The notes beneath the pieces were generated by a model that saw nothing but the letters and a program-made list of their open reading frames with translations, was not told the DNA's origin and made no database searches. This document shows positions 16,784-25,939 of a stretch of 64,000 bases of DNA, one piece after another (the stretch's first letter is position 1; each line of letters begins with the position of its first letter). This DNA comes from an uncultured Granulosicoccaceae bacterium (GTDB lineage: Bacteria > Pseudomonadota > Gammaproteobacteria > Granulosicoccales > Granulosicoccaceae). The stretch is taken from NCBI GenBank assembly GCA_937930305.1, contig CALGLE010000020.1, positions 1-64,000 on the forward strand, written 5' to 3'. The position numbers were made by a program, and so were the translations under genes.

Positions 16784-18235
16784 TTACGCCATGTGCAATT
16801 GGACGTATTCAAAATCACCTGGCTTGTTGTCAATGCCCACCTTGGGCTCCGCGATCCACGAGGCGTATTGCCCCGTTTCATAGCAAGGTACCATTAACGA
16901 TTCAATGAAAGCACCGTCTTCCGTGGTTGGCAACCACGCATCAACACCCTTGGCCCAGTCTTCGCTGGAAATAATGTCACCATCGGGGTTCGCTTTAATC
17001 GCTGCAAATACGCCAATTTGACGATGAAACGCCTCATGTGGCATAGCGAATTGAAAACTTATGCCCGATTTTTCAATCAACTTGTTCCACCGACCCACAC
17101 CTCCGGAGGCGTCTCGAATATAGTCATCACGCAGTCGCATGTTGATAGCGGTTAACGCAGGGACTTCTTCTGCGATGATTTCACCATTCAACACATTACG
17201 CACCACATACGTATCGTTAGTGAGTTGATGATCGTCGTCGATTCGGTGCTCCATGTACCGGCCTTTAATGCCTGAATTGAACGCATTCGCCGCATTAGTC
17301 GACACTTCCTGGCCAAACAAATCTAACGACAGCGAGTAATGTAAATTCAGTTTCTTTTGAACGGTAGGTAAATCGATCACACCAAGATCTCTGACTTTAT
17401 CGATGTCATAGGGGTCAGAGATTCCGGCTTTATTCATGGCCTCGCAGGTGGCTTGGATGACACGGCTGACACCAGATTCGCCAACAAACATGTGATGTGC
17501 CTCTTCGGTCAGCATGAAGCGGCAGGTTCTAGACAGCGGATCAAAACCTGATTGCGCTAACGATTCCAACTGCATTTTTCCATCACGATCGGTGAAGTAC
17601 GTAAACATAAAGAACGACAACCAATCGGGCGTCTCTTCATTGAACGCACCCAACATGCGTGGCGCATCCTCTGAACCAGATGATCGACGCAGTAAATCAT
17701 CCGCCTCTTCCCGGCCGTCTTTACCAAAATATTTTTGCAGTAAATAAACCATCGCCCAGAGATGACGACCTTCTTCCACATTAACTTGAAATAAGTTACG
17801 TAAGTCATATAACGAGGGAGCCGTTAAACCCAGAAAACGTTGCTGTTCCACCGAGCCAGGTTCGGTGTCCCCTTGAATAACGATCAATCGTTTGAGCATA
17901 TTGCGATATTCACCGGGCACCTCTTGCCAAGCCAATTCACCCGCATGCTCCCCCATGGGTATGCGGCGATCTTCAACCTGAGGAGCCAACAACACACCCC
18001 AACGGTATTCGGGCATCTTGACGTAATCAAATTTTGCCCAGCCTTTTGGATCAACTGAAACGGCAGTGCGTAAATACACCATTGACTGTTGAAAATTTTG
18101 CGGGATGAGCTTCGTCCACCAATCAATGTAGCCTGGGTGCCATTTTTCTAAAGCTTTTAGCACTTTACGGTCTGAGCTTAAGCCCACATTGTTCGGAATC
18201 TGTGTGTCGTAGCTGACATTCATCGCATCGATCAT
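16784..18235 (-). CDS. boxB: BoxB, diiron oxygenase component of benzoyl-CoA 2,3-epoxidase
   Basis: 483-residue non-haem diiron monooxygenase that epoxidises the ring of benzoyl-CoA using O2 and electrons from BoxA. Carboxylate/His metal motifs are visible as EEGRHLWAMVYL (about residue 150) and TEEAHHMFVGES (about 240). Length fits the family (about 475). The ATG at 18235 is supported by AAGGA 13 bases upstream. Part of the boxC-boxB-boxA-boxR operon. Confidence 0.95.
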   Translation of the reverse strand: MIDAMNVSYDTQIPNNVGLSSDRKVLKALEKWHPGYIDWWTKLIPQNFQQSMVYLRTAVSVDPKGWAKFDYVKMPEYRWGVLLAPQVEDRRIPMGEHAGELAWQEVPGEYRNMLKRLIVIQGDTEPGSVEQQRFLGLTAPSLYDLRNLFQVNVEEGRHLWAMVYLLQKYFGKDGREEADDLLRRSSGSEDAPRMLGAFNEETPDWLSFFMFTYFTDRDGKMQLESLAQSGFDPLSRTCRFMLTEEAHHMFVGESGVSRVIQATCEAMNKAGISDPYDIDKVRDLGVIDLPTVQKKLNLHYSLSLDLFGQEVSTNAANAFNSGIKGRYMEHRIDDDHQLTNDTYVVRNVLNGEIIAEEVPALTAINMRLRDDYIRDASGGVGRWNKLIEKSGISFQFAMPHEAFHRQIGVFAAIKANPDGDIISSEDWAKGVDAWLPTTEDGAFIESLMVPCYETGQYASWIAEPKVGIDNKPGDFEYVQLHMA

Positions 18236-18283
18236 GTTCGTAATCCTTAAGTCGTGCTCATTCGATTTACGAAACGCGCAGCC

Positions 18284-19951
18284 CTACACACGTTCCATGT
18301 TAAATTCACCGCGAACACCGGTGCCGTAACGTTGCAAAGCGCCCTTTTCCCCAACCGCATTAGGACGGTTAAATATCCAATTTTGCCAAGCCGTGAGTCG
18401 CCCAAAGATACGTGTTTCCATGGTCTCTGGGCCGGCAAAGCGAAGGTTTGCTTCCATGCCAGTCATGGCATCTGGAGAAAAACTGCTGCGTTCTTCCATA
18501 AAGATTCGCACCTCATCGTCCCAATCAATGTCATCCAAGATGACGGTAACCAGACCTAATTCTTCCGCTTGTTGCGCATCTAACGGCTCTCCCATCACGC
18601 GTTGCGCAACAGCGACACCATTGGGATCCCCTAAGAAACGAGTTTCAAGTCGAGTTAGATCATTACCCATGGGGTAGCACCCAAAATTTGCTTTCGACAA
18701 CACCATCCGGGCCTCTGGGCGATCATCGTCTTCGAATTCACCTTCCATCATGTACGTTCGATCGACCGCAAAGAGCACGTCCGCCAAGGTGCCGTAGAAG
18801 CAACTGCCATTTTCGATAAAGGCCGCCAATGAACGTGACGTTACATCCAAGCGCTTCAGTGTTCGCTTCCAATAATGGCGCAGTTCATTGGCCAACCAAT
18901 GTTCAGACTCAAGAAACACCGCTTCATGCGCTGCAAGTTTTTCCATATCGCCCTGAGTTTTGAACACCCATAGACCGATGTCTTTTTCGTTAAACCGCAA
19001 ATGCAGGATAACGTCTTCCAATTCTCGACAAAGTTTTAAAAAGTACGCTTGATCCCCTTGCTCTTGCAATGAGTCCATATCCACTGGCGCCACATCGCTC
19101 GGTCCGTTCAGAGTGATGATCGCACGGCGATTGCTGCGCTCTAAGGCCACCGTGATGTTGTCATAGGCAATGGCTTCATCGCTGATGGTGCGATTCAAAG
19201 GGCCGAATTTAACGCCACTTTTCGTGTTTCCCACTTTAGGTATATCCGCCGTTGATGCAGCAAACGAATGCGCCCGTGTTTTTACGGCTTCATCAAACGT
19301 TGAGTTCGGGACCAATTCATCCACCAAACGCCATTGGAGCGCACGCTTTCCTTTCACACCTTCTTCCACCGAACAAAAAATGTCAGCCAGGTCGCGGCGA
19401 ACTTTGCGTTTATCGGTAATTCGAGTTAACCCGCCGGTGCCAGGCAGAACAGCCAATAGCGGCACTTCAGGTAATCCAACCGACGAGGTGCTGTCATCGG
19501 TTAACACAATGTGGTTGCAGGCCAACGCTAATTCATAGCCCCCACCCGCACAGGCGCCTTTCACGGCCGCGATGTATTTCTGCCCACTGTCAGCTTCACA
19601 GGCTTCGAACGCGTTACGAGTTTCATTCGTAAACTTGCAGAAATTCACCTTATGACTGTGCTCTGCACCACCAAGCATACGAATGTTGGCACCCGCGCAG
19701 AACACTTTATCTTTACCGGACTGCAGTACGACCACTCGCACTTCTGGGTGTTCAAAACGCATGCGTTGAACCACATCATTTAATTCGATGTCCACACCGA
19801 GATCGTACGAATTCAGCTTTAATTCGTAGCCGTCAAACAACCCACCGGTTTCATCCACATCCATGATTAGGTTCGCCACCGGCCCATCGTATTCCACGCG
19901 CCAATGACGATATCGATTCGGATCAGTTTGAAAATCAATTCTGTCAGTCAC
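18284..19951 (-). CDS. boxC: BoxC, 2,3-epoxybenzoyl-CoA dihydrolase
   Basis: About 555 residues, crotonase superfamily. Hydrolyses 2,3-epoxybenzoyl-CoA with ring opening and loss of formate, giving 3,4-dehydroadipyl-CoA semialdehyde. The first crotonase domain has the oxyanion-hole type segments VFCAGANIRMLGG and GACAGGGYELALACNH; the C-terminal half is the BoxC-specific domain. No in-frame ATG lies near the expected N-terminus. GTG 19951 places DFQTDPNRYRHW at the expected distance, and TTG 19999 (571 aa, with AGG 11 bases upstream) is the alternative. First gene after a 160-base gap, so it probably has its own promoter. The released formate connects with the formate dehydrogenase at 58 kb. 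Confidence 0.92.
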   Translation of the reverse strand: MTDRIDFQTDPNRYRHWRVEYDGPVANLIMDVDETGGLFDGYELKLNSYDLGVDIELNDVVQRMRFEHPEVRVVVLQSGKDKVFCAGANIRMLGGAEHSHKVNFCKFTNETRNAFEACEADSGQKYIAAVKGACAGGGYELALACNHIVLTDDSTSSVGLPEVPLLAVLPGTGGLTRITDKRKVRRDLADIFCSVEEGVKGKRALQWRLVDELVPNSTFDEAVKTRAHSFAASTADIPKVGNTKSGVKFGPLNRTISDEAIAYDNITVALERSNRRAIITLNGPSDVAPVDMDSLQEQGDQAYFLKLCRELEDVILHLRFNEKDIGLWVFKTQGDMEKLAAHEAVFLESEHWLANELRHYWKRTLKRLDVTSRSLAAFIENGSCFYGTLADVLFAVDRTYMMEGEFEDDDRPEARMVLSKANFGCYPMGNDLTRLETRFLGDPNGVAVAQRVMGEPLDAQQAEELGLVTVILDDIDWDDEVRIFMEERSSFSPDAMTGMEANLRFAGPETMETRIFGRLTAWQNWIFNRPNAVGEKGALQRYGTGVRGEFNMERV

Positions 19952-20034
19952 GGTAGGTGTCTCTGTAACGAGTGGGGAACCAATGGGTCTGGATCGCAAC
20001 GCAAGCCTGCGGTGATGGCTAATTTGTATAATAA

Positions 20035-20048
20035 CGCAAATAAATGCG
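20035..20048. promoter_or_regulatory. CGCA-N6-TGCG inverted repeat at the boxC promoter region
   Basis: CGCAAATAAATGCG lies between boxC and the hydrolase gene, 36 bases upstream of the TTG 19999 and 84 upstream of GTG 19951. On the minus strand it falls within the spacer of a weak promoter-like pair (CTGAGT, 17 bases, TATTAT). A repeat inside the spacer is where a repressor such as the co-encoded BoxR could act. The link to BoxR is inference. Confidence 0.35.
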
Positions 20049-20111
20049 GAACTCAGCCGAATTCACTCAATTAAATACCGAAAATCAGTGACTATTTATG
20101 CTCTAAAAAGC

Positions 20112-21353
20112 CTATTTGATAGACTTCTGTACAGTCGATACACGTTCACGGAGGGTCCCGATATTCACCCCCATCAATACAGGCGATCGAATCTTGGTCA
20201 GATGGTGTCGAACCATTTGGCATAACCGCAACGCCGCCTTCGGTCGGTGCATTTGAATTTTAAGCTGCGCGTTAGCGAATTGAATTAAGGCTTGAACCAA
20301 TTGCCGCTCAGCGCTCGGTTCTGGCAACGCCATCCATACTGGCTCCAGCACTTCGTGGGCTTCCCAATAGAATCCAGACTCTAGGTAGTGCTGTCCCGTT
20401 TGAAACGCAATGCTTTCGGTAAGCTCGTCCACCGACATGCCCGCACGTGCGGTGTGGCAGATGTCATCAAACCACCCTTCCGGATGACGTTGATTGTGCC
20501 CGGGGATATAGGCGTGATGGGGTGTTGTAAAGCTTGCCATGTGTTGATGGCAGAATGCGGACACGCGAGTTAGCACCTGATCGGCTTGATCAATATACGG
20601 GGCGTGTCGACAGGAATCTAATATGAAAGTGTCCACCGAAGATTGACACCGCTTTTGCAGCACGGCAATCTGATCTAGCGTCCCATATTGATCTTGCTCG
20701 CCTTGAATAGCCAATACCGGCACGCGAATGGTATCGACTACATCGCGTATGTCCCAGGCTTTATAATCCGGATGCAACCAACTGTCGTTCCAACCCCAAA
20801 AGGCATTATCAGGATCTTTATGGTAACGGCTTAAACCCGCTTTCAATGTGCCGTTTTCGTAGGCCAATTTCGCATGGGCAATTTCTCGCAATGCGATGTC
20901 TTCGGTGAAGAAATGCGGCGCCATCGTGACAATGGCTTGTAGATGTTCATCATGTACTCGACCTGCATAAATACTGGCGATGCTGGCACCATCACTGTGA
21001 CCCAATAAAATATGGCGCTGCGAGCCTATAGCCTGCAGTACCTGAGGCAGCACCTCGCACGCTTCCAAACTCATGTAATTCAGCGGCCGTGGAAGCTGGG
21101 CAGCATCCGATTGCCCATAGCCACGGCGTGAAAATGCAAACACACCAAAGCCTGTCATTTCACTTAAGCGTTGAGGAAAGTCGCGCCACAAGGCCACACA
21201 CCCCAAGCCTTCGTGCAGTAAGACTATGGTGGGCGCATCGGCAGGAGCTGGCCCCCAAGTGGCGTACTCCAAAACGGTAGAACCCAGGCCTAATCGTCCG
21301 GGCGGTAACATCGAATCAATGGCCACTTGCGCCCAATTGGACGCGCAGCTCAC
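20112..21353 (-). CDS. Alpha/beta hydrolase fused to a C-terminal DUF309 domain
   Basis: 413-residue two-domain protein. The N-terminal part (about 1-275) is an alpha/beta hydrolase with oxyanion region LLHEGLGCVALWRDFP, nucleophile elbow GHSDGAS (Ser near 120), acidic residue in GEQDQYG and His in SCRHAPYID. The C-terminal part (about 280-413) has the DUF309 signature (GQHYLESGFYWEAHEVLEPVW). It starts with GTG overlapping the stop of the CoA ligase gene (GTGA), so it belongs to the same transcript. A thioesterase or lactonase-like role in the aromatic pathway is plausible but unproven. DUF309 function is unknown, and a fusion of the two domains is unusual in my experience. Confidence 0.82.
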   Translation of the reverse strand: MSCASNWAQVAIDSMLPPGRLGLGSTVLEYATWGPAPADAPTIVLLHEGLGCVALWRDFPQRLSEMTGFGVFAFSRRGYGQSDAAQLPRPLNYMSLEACEVLPQVLQAIGSQRHILLGHSDGASIASIYAGRVHDEHLQAIVTMAPHFFTEDIALREIAHAKLAYENGTLKAGLSRYHKDPDNAFWGWNDSWLHPDYKAWDIRDVVDTIRVPVLAIQGEQDQYGTLDQIAVLQKRCQSSVDTFILDSCRHAPYIDQADQVLTRVSAFCHQHMASFTTPHHAYIPGHNQRHPEGWFDDICHTARAGMSVDELTESIAFQTGQHYLESGFYWEAHEVLEPVWMALPEPSAERQLVQALIQFANAQLKIQMHRPKAALRLCQMVRHHLTKIRSPVLMGVNIGTLRERVSTVQKSIK

Positions 21354-22921
21354 ACCGATTCTCGCAACTTAAAACGCTGAATCTTTCCGGTGGCGGTTTT
21401 TGGTAATTCATCCACCACTTCTACCCATCGGGGGTATTTCCATTTACCAATTTTCTCTTTTATATGGTCTTTGATTCCATCAACACTCTGCGCGCTTTCA
21501 TCGTCTTTCAAAACAATAAACGCTTTGGGTTTTTCTAAGTTATCCGCATCACGATGGGCGACCACAGCAGCTTCTAACACACCGGGGTATTCCAACAACG
21601 CTTGTTCCACTTCAAACGGACTGACCCAGATGCCGGATACTTTAAACATGTCATCGGTGCGCCCGCAATAGATGAATCGGCCATCACTCGCTTGCTCGTA
21701 CTTGTCCCCTGTTCGCGTCCATTCCCCTTCAAAGGTTTGCCGCGTTTTTTGTCGTTGATTCCAGTAGTCAGCAGCGGAAGACTCACCCTTGACCAACAGC
21801 TCCCCAATATCACCTGGCTTAACATCTGCCCCTGTTTCATCCACCAACCGAACTTCATACCCCGGTACAGCATAGCCTGAGGTTCCGTACTGAACATCAT
21901 CGGGGCGATTGGATAAAAATATGTGCAGCATCTCGGTTGAGCCAACACCATCGACAATATCAAAGCCCCAAAGCGTCTGCCACTGTCGGCTGATTTCTGC
22001 CGGTAAGGCTTCGCCGGCTGAGGTACAGGCTCGCAGCGGCGCTTTGGGTAATGCATTGCTGGACTTCCATTGATGCACTAGCGCTGCAAACAACGTAGGC
22101 ACGCCATAAAAAATTGTTGGCCGATAGTTAGCTAAAACTTCGCTAACTGCATCTGGTGTTGGCCGGGCTTTGTATAACAAACTGGTTGCACCAACCGATA
22201 GGGGAAACGATAAACCGTTGCCTAAGCCATACGCAAAAAACAATTTTGCGGCCGAAAAAACGGTGTCGTCTGCTTGAATGTTGAGTACTTGACGTGCGAA
22301 TGTATCGCAAGTGATGCGCATCGCTTGGTGAACGTGTCGAACTCCCTTGGGTGCGCCGGTAGAGCCTGAGGAGTACAGCCAAAAGGCGACTTCATCATCA
22401 CTGCAGTCAATGGCCGCCTGCTCGCATGCACCTTCCATAAATTGCGACCATCGGATGACGACGGGATCAGTGCCTGTGGAATCTACATCCATGGTTTGAG
22501 TGGCGGCATCCCCCCCAATCACCACAATTTTTCTGACCCATGTAGCGTCTTTTGCTGCCGCCAACACCGTGTCGAGTAACTCAGCGGATACAAATACAAT
22601 CGCTGCCCGGCTGTCATTCAATAAGGTGCGATACACGTCTGTGCTCAACAAGGTATTTAGTGCAACAGGAACAACACCAGCCTTCAGCGCTCCCCAAAAC
22701 ACCAATGGAAATTCCAATTGATCCAGCACGAACATCGCCGCCCGTTCTTCTCGGTGAATGCCAGCTCGCTGCAACGCATCCGCAACACAGCCCGAATGCT
22801 CGGCAAGTCCTGCATAGGTGAGCTCGCGACCGGATTCCCAAGCCTCTTTAAACGCAATTTTTGTTGATCGCCCCTCATGGATGTGCCGATCGACAAACCA
22901 ATTTGCTGAATTACCTGACAT
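21350..22921 (-). CDS. Benzoate-CoA ligase family acyl-CoA synthetase
   Basis: 523-residue ANL-superfamily ligase that activates an aromatic acid to its CoA thioester with ATP, the entry step for the box genes next to it. P-loop YSSGSTGAPKGVRH is near residue 176, a second motif DGVGSTEMLHIFLS near 315, the hinge motif TGDKYEQASDGRF near 415 and the catalytic Lys motif ATGKIQRFKL near the C-terminus. ATG 22921 is chosen over the longer frame because the family N-terminus (NWFVDRHIHEGRSTKIAF) follows directly and AAGGA lies about 14 bases upstream. Benzoate is the natural guess from context; 4-hydroxybenzoate or another aryl acid is possible. Confidence 0.88.
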   Translation of the reverse strand: MSGNSANWFVDRHIHEGRSTKIAFKEAWESGRELTYAGLAEHSGCVADALQRAGIHREERAAMFVLDQLEFPLVFWGALKAGVVPVALNTLLSTDVYRTLLNDSRAAIVFVSAELLDTVLAAAKDATWVRKIVVIGGDAATQTMDVDSTGTDPVVIRWSQFMEGACEQAAIDCSDDEVAFWLYSSGSTGAPKGVRHVHQAMRITCDTFARQVLNIQADDTVFSAAKLFFAYGLGNGLSFPLSVGATSLLYKARPTPDAVSEVLANYRPTIFYGVPTLFAALVHQWKSSNALPKAPLRACTSAGEALPAEISRQWQTLWGFDIVDGVGSTEMLHIFLSNRPDDVQYGTSGYAVPGYEVRLVDETGADVKPGDIGELLVKGESSAADYWNQRQKTRQTFEGEWTRTGDKYEQASDGRFIYCGRTDDMFKVSGIWVSPFEVEQALLEYPGVLEAAVVAHRDADNLEKPKAFIVLKDDESAQSVDGIKDHIKEKIGKWKYPRWVEVVDELPKTATGKIQRFKLRESV

Positions 22922-22985
22922 CTCGGTGCATCCTTTATTTGGGCTAGGGATGATACTCGCGCGGGAAAGGCGAACCCTTAACTCA

Positions 22986-23750
22986 TTAGCGTCGCGGCAA
23001 ACGGGCCGCCCCATCCACCCGGATAACCGTACCATTTAAGTAAGGGTTTCTGACGATATCACCAACCAGCTGAGCGTATTCTTCAGGCTCACCCAGGCGA
23101 TGCGGAAACGGCACGTTTTCAACGATACCTTGCACTGTGGCGTCCGGCAAGCCTTGCATCATAGGCGTGTTAAACAGCCCAGGGGCAATGGCCATGACCC
23201 GCACACCAAAACTAGCCATTTCACGCGCCGCTGGCAAACACATAGATGCCACCCCACCCTTAGACGCGGCATACGCTGACTGGCCCACTTGACCATCTTC
23301 ATAGGCGACAGACGCGGTATTAATGATGACACCACGCTCGCCAGTTTCTAATTCGGGTAACTCCATCATCGCTTGTGCGGCGTAAGTCATAACGTTGTAG
23401 GTGCCGATTAAATTGACTCCGATGACTTTACGAAACGTAGCGGTGGACACTTTACCTTCACGCCCCACGATGCGCGCCGCATCAGCGATGCCTGCACAGC
23501 TCACAGCAATACGTGGGGCTTGGCCGAAACGCGCCATGGCCGAAGTCACACCGGCTGCCACCGATTGTTCGTCGCTAACATCGCATTGCTGTGAGTAACC
23601 ACCGATTTCCGCTGCAACCTGTGCCGCTTTTTCGCCGTTAAAATCCAAGATAGTGACATCCGCACCCATTGCAGCTAAGTGTCGAGCCGTCGCCTCGCCT
23701 AAACCACTAGCGCCACCGCTCACCACAGCGCCTTGTCCTTCAATTAACAT
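22986..23750 (-). CDS. SDR-family 3-hydroxyacyl-CoA dehydrogenase (type II/HSD10-like)
   Basis: 254-residue short-chain dehydrogenase. The NAD-binding Gly motif VSGGASGLGEATARHLA is near residues 10-26 with Asp ending beta-2 (TILDFNG), implying NAD(H). The catalytic Ser and Tyr-x3-Lys are in INTASVAYEDGQ and SAYAASKGG. The sequence resembles type II 3-hydroxyacyl-CoA dehydrogenases, which fits the beta-oxidation steps needed after the box reactions (3-hydroxyadipyl-CoA oxidation). GAGGA lies five bases before the ATG. Sits between the TRAP genes and the CoA ligase in one transcriptional direction. Exact substrate not determinable. Confidence 0.88.
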   Translation of the reverse strand: MLIEGQGAVVSGGASGLGEATARHLAAMGADVTILDFNGEKAAQVAAEIGGYSQQCDVSDEQSVAAGVTSAMARFGQAPRIAVSCAGIADAARIVGREGKVSTATFRKVIGVNLIGTYNVMTYAAQAMMELPELETGERGVIINTASVAYEDGQVGQSAYAASKGGVASMCLPAAREMASFGVRVMAIAPGLFNTPMMQGLPDATVQGIVENVPFPHRLGEPEEYAQLVGDIVRNPYLNGTVIRVDGAARLPRR

Positions 23751-23782
23751 AACAGTCCTCTAAATTTAAGCGGCCATTCGAA

Positions 23783-25279
23783 TTACCACGGCAATAAAGC
23801 CAAAGTAATAAACGGAAATGCGATAAGAATGGCGACGCGAATTAAATCGGTGACCACGAAATACACCACGGCCTTATAGGTTTCCACCATGGGTGTTTCA
23901 CGATCCATCGCATTGATGACAAACAAATTCATCCCCACCGGTGGTGTGATTAAACCGACCTCTACCACGATAAGCACAAGAATGCCAAACCAAATGGCGG
24001 TGTGCTCGATATTGACTCGCGTTAGGGCCCCTTTACTAACACCTCTCAATCCCAGTTCTTTGGTAAGTTCTCGACTGAGTTCTTGACCGCTGGCAAGTAG
24101 GGATTGCGCCTGAGCTAATGCGGCTTGGGGAAGATCCGCACCACTTGCGATAAGGGCATCTAACTTTGCCGATTGCATTTCAACCATGGACACCAAGCCA
24201 AATTCAAGACCTTGCACAATTGGCCAAAAAATGGGGATGGTAAGTAGAATCATGCTAAGGCTGTCCATCAAACAACCCAGCAACAAATAGAACACCAATA
24301 TAACAATCAGGATCATCCAGGGATTGAGCCCACTGTCAGCAACCCAAGCTGCGCTTTCTTGGGGTAACTGAGTTAACGCTAAAAAACCGTTATAAAAGGC
24401 TGCACCTAGTACGATAAAAAAAATCATGGCTGAGGCCCGGGCAGTAACGTAAAAACTCTCAGCCAATGTTCTGTGTGTAAGGCCACCGGTAACCCATGCA
24501 ATGATGCCGGTACCGAGAGCGCCTACAGCCGCCCCTTCTGTTGGTGTAAACCAGCCTAGATAAATGCCTCCGACTACGGAGAAAAAAACCAATAAAACCG
24601 GCCATACATTGATGAGATCTTTTAACCGCTGTGCGTAGGGAACGCGAGGCCGGGTGCCGGCTGATCCTGGATTGAGTCGTACATAAACCGAAATCGCAAT
24701 CATGTAACCGAGAGCCGCAATGATGCCCGGAATGAAGGCAGCTAGAAACAACTTGGCGATGTTCTGCTCGGTCAAGATGGCGTATATAACGAGCACAACG
24801 GAAGGTGGAATCAATATGCCTAAGGTGCCGCCTGCGGCCAATGTTGCGGTAGAGAACCCGCCAGCATAGCCATAGGCTTTCAGTTCAGGCAAAGCCACAC
24901 GACTCATTGTGGCTGCGGTGGCAAGCGATGAACCGCAAATTGCCCCGAAACCCGCGCATGCACCAACAGACGCCATAGCCACACCGCCTTTGCGATGACC
25001 TAACCAACCTTCGGCCGCTTTGAACAAGGCCTGACTCATGCCGCCCAATGTTGCAAAGTGACCCATCAGCAAAAACATCGGCACTATGGAAAGAGAATAG
25101 TTGGAAAACGTACCGTAAGTTTCCGATTTCAATCGGGCAAATGGAATGAGCGTGTCACCCGTAACAACCACCAAACCCACCAAACCGGTGAGAAACATGG
25201 CCAACCCAATGGGTACACGCAAAAATATGAGTATCAGTAGCGCGGGGAATGACAACACGCCAATCATGATGTCACTCAA
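23783..25279 (-). CDS. TRAP transporter large permease (DctM type) with internal insertion
   Basis: 498-residue membrane protein of the TRAP large-subunit family (about 12 TM), driving Na+-coupled uptake of an organic acid, probably an aromatic acid given the neighbours. Family motifs include CAGFGAICGSSLATAATMSRVALPE and GLITPPVGMNLFVINAMD. The usual length is about 430. Here a stretch of roughly 60 residues (about 362-423, Ala/Leu/Gln-rich and helical-looking) sits in the loop before TAIWFGILVLIVVEVGLI. The TTG start at 25279 is supported by AGGAG seven bases upstream and by the 4-base overlap with the small-subunit stop. Confidence 0.9.
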   Translation of the reverse strand: MSDIMIGVLSFPALLILIFLRVPIGLAMFLTGLVGLVVVTGDTLIPFARLKSETYGTFSNYSLSIVPMFLLMGHFATLGGMSQALFKAAEGWLGHRKGGVAMASVGACAGFGAICGSSLATAATMSRVALPELKAYGYAGGFSTATLAAGGTLGILIPPSVVLVIYAILTEQNIAKLFLAAFIPGIIAALGYMIAISVYVRLNPGSAGTRPRVPYAQRLKDLINVWPVLLVFFSVVGGIYLGWFTPTEGAAVGALGTGIIAWVTGGLTHRTLAESFYVTARASAMIFFIVLGAAFYNGFLALTQLPQESAAWVADSGLNPWMILIVILVFYLLLGCLMDSLSMILLTIPIFWPIVQGLEFGLVSMVEMQSAKLDALIASGADLPQAALAQAQSLLASGQELSRELTKELGLRGVSKGALTRVNIEHTAIWFGILVLIVVEVGLITPPVGMNLFVINAMDRETPMVETYKAVVYFVVTDLIRVAILIAFPFITLALLPW

Positions 25280-25860
25280 TGCTCTGCTCCTACTTCAAGG
25301 GGCAGAATGACATCACCGGTTAGCGACTCCACTACCCGAGTGCAGGCCACATACACCGATACAAATGCGGCCACTAACGCAGCAACTAAGCTAACGGCGT
25401 AGGCCCACCAAATAGGAAATTCCAATAAGAATGTTGTTTGCCCAGAGTTTCGCTTACTGAGCGTGCCTTCAAACAACTGCCAGGCAATGAGAATAAGCAC
25501 AGCGGCGAAGACCACATCAATTATGGCTTGTAAGAAGGACTTAGCCCGCCGAGACAGTGCTCCTGTGAACACATCCACAGAAGCGTGCGCACCGCGTATT
25601 TGGCAGAGCGGAAGGAAGGCGAAAATGGCGAATGCCATGCCGGCTTCAACCAATTCAAAGTCACCGTTAATTGGGCCGATGCCAAGGTCCAGCAAACGCT
25701 TTGCAAGTTCTGGTGCGATGGATTGAAGCCAATCACTGTGCAGAAGGCCGTTGACTGTGCGACCGATTATAGAAATACAGGTGATTAAAATTAAAGCGGT
25801 GAGAACCAAACCACCGAGCAGAGCAAATACTCTTGAGAGCCAATCAAAAAACCGGTACAC
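25276..25860 (-). CDS. TRAP transporter small permease (DctQ type)
   Basis: 194 residues with four hydrophobic segments (near residues 12-34, 65-85, 109-127 and 145-167 of the product), typical of the DctQ small subunit that couples the binding protein to the large permease. GTG 25860 is preferred because GGGAG lies five bases upstream; an in-frame TTG at 25872 is the alternative. Overlaps the large-subunit gene by four bases. A stable stem-loop separates it from the binding-protein gene. Confidence 0.85.
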   Translation of the reverse strand: MYRFFDWLSRVFALLGGLVLTALILITCISIIGRTVNGLLHSDWLQSIAPELAKRLLDLGIGPINGDFELVEAGMAFAIFAFLPLCQIRGAHASVDVFTGALSRRAKSFLQAIIDVVFAAVLILIAWQLFEGTLSKRNSGQTTFLLEFPIWWAYAVSLVAALVAAFVSVYVACTRVVESLTGDVILPLEVGAEH

Positions 25861-25882
25861 GTGCTCTCCCAAGTTTAGATGC

Positions 25883-25908
25883 CGCTGTCGTAAAACTTAA
25901 CGACAGCG
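25883..25908 (-). promoter_or_regulatory. Intercistronic stem-loop between TRAP binding protein and permease genes
   Basis: CGCTGTCGT (25883-25891) and ACGACAGCG (25900-25908) pair perfectly over nine bases around an 8-base AT-rich loop. No U-tract follows on the minus strand. It lies between dctP-like and dctQ-like genes, consistent with a processing, stability or attenuation element that raises the binding-protein-to-permease ratio. Confidence 0.6.
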
Positions 25909-25939
25909 ACACCCGTTCTACTGATACCAAAAAGAAAAC

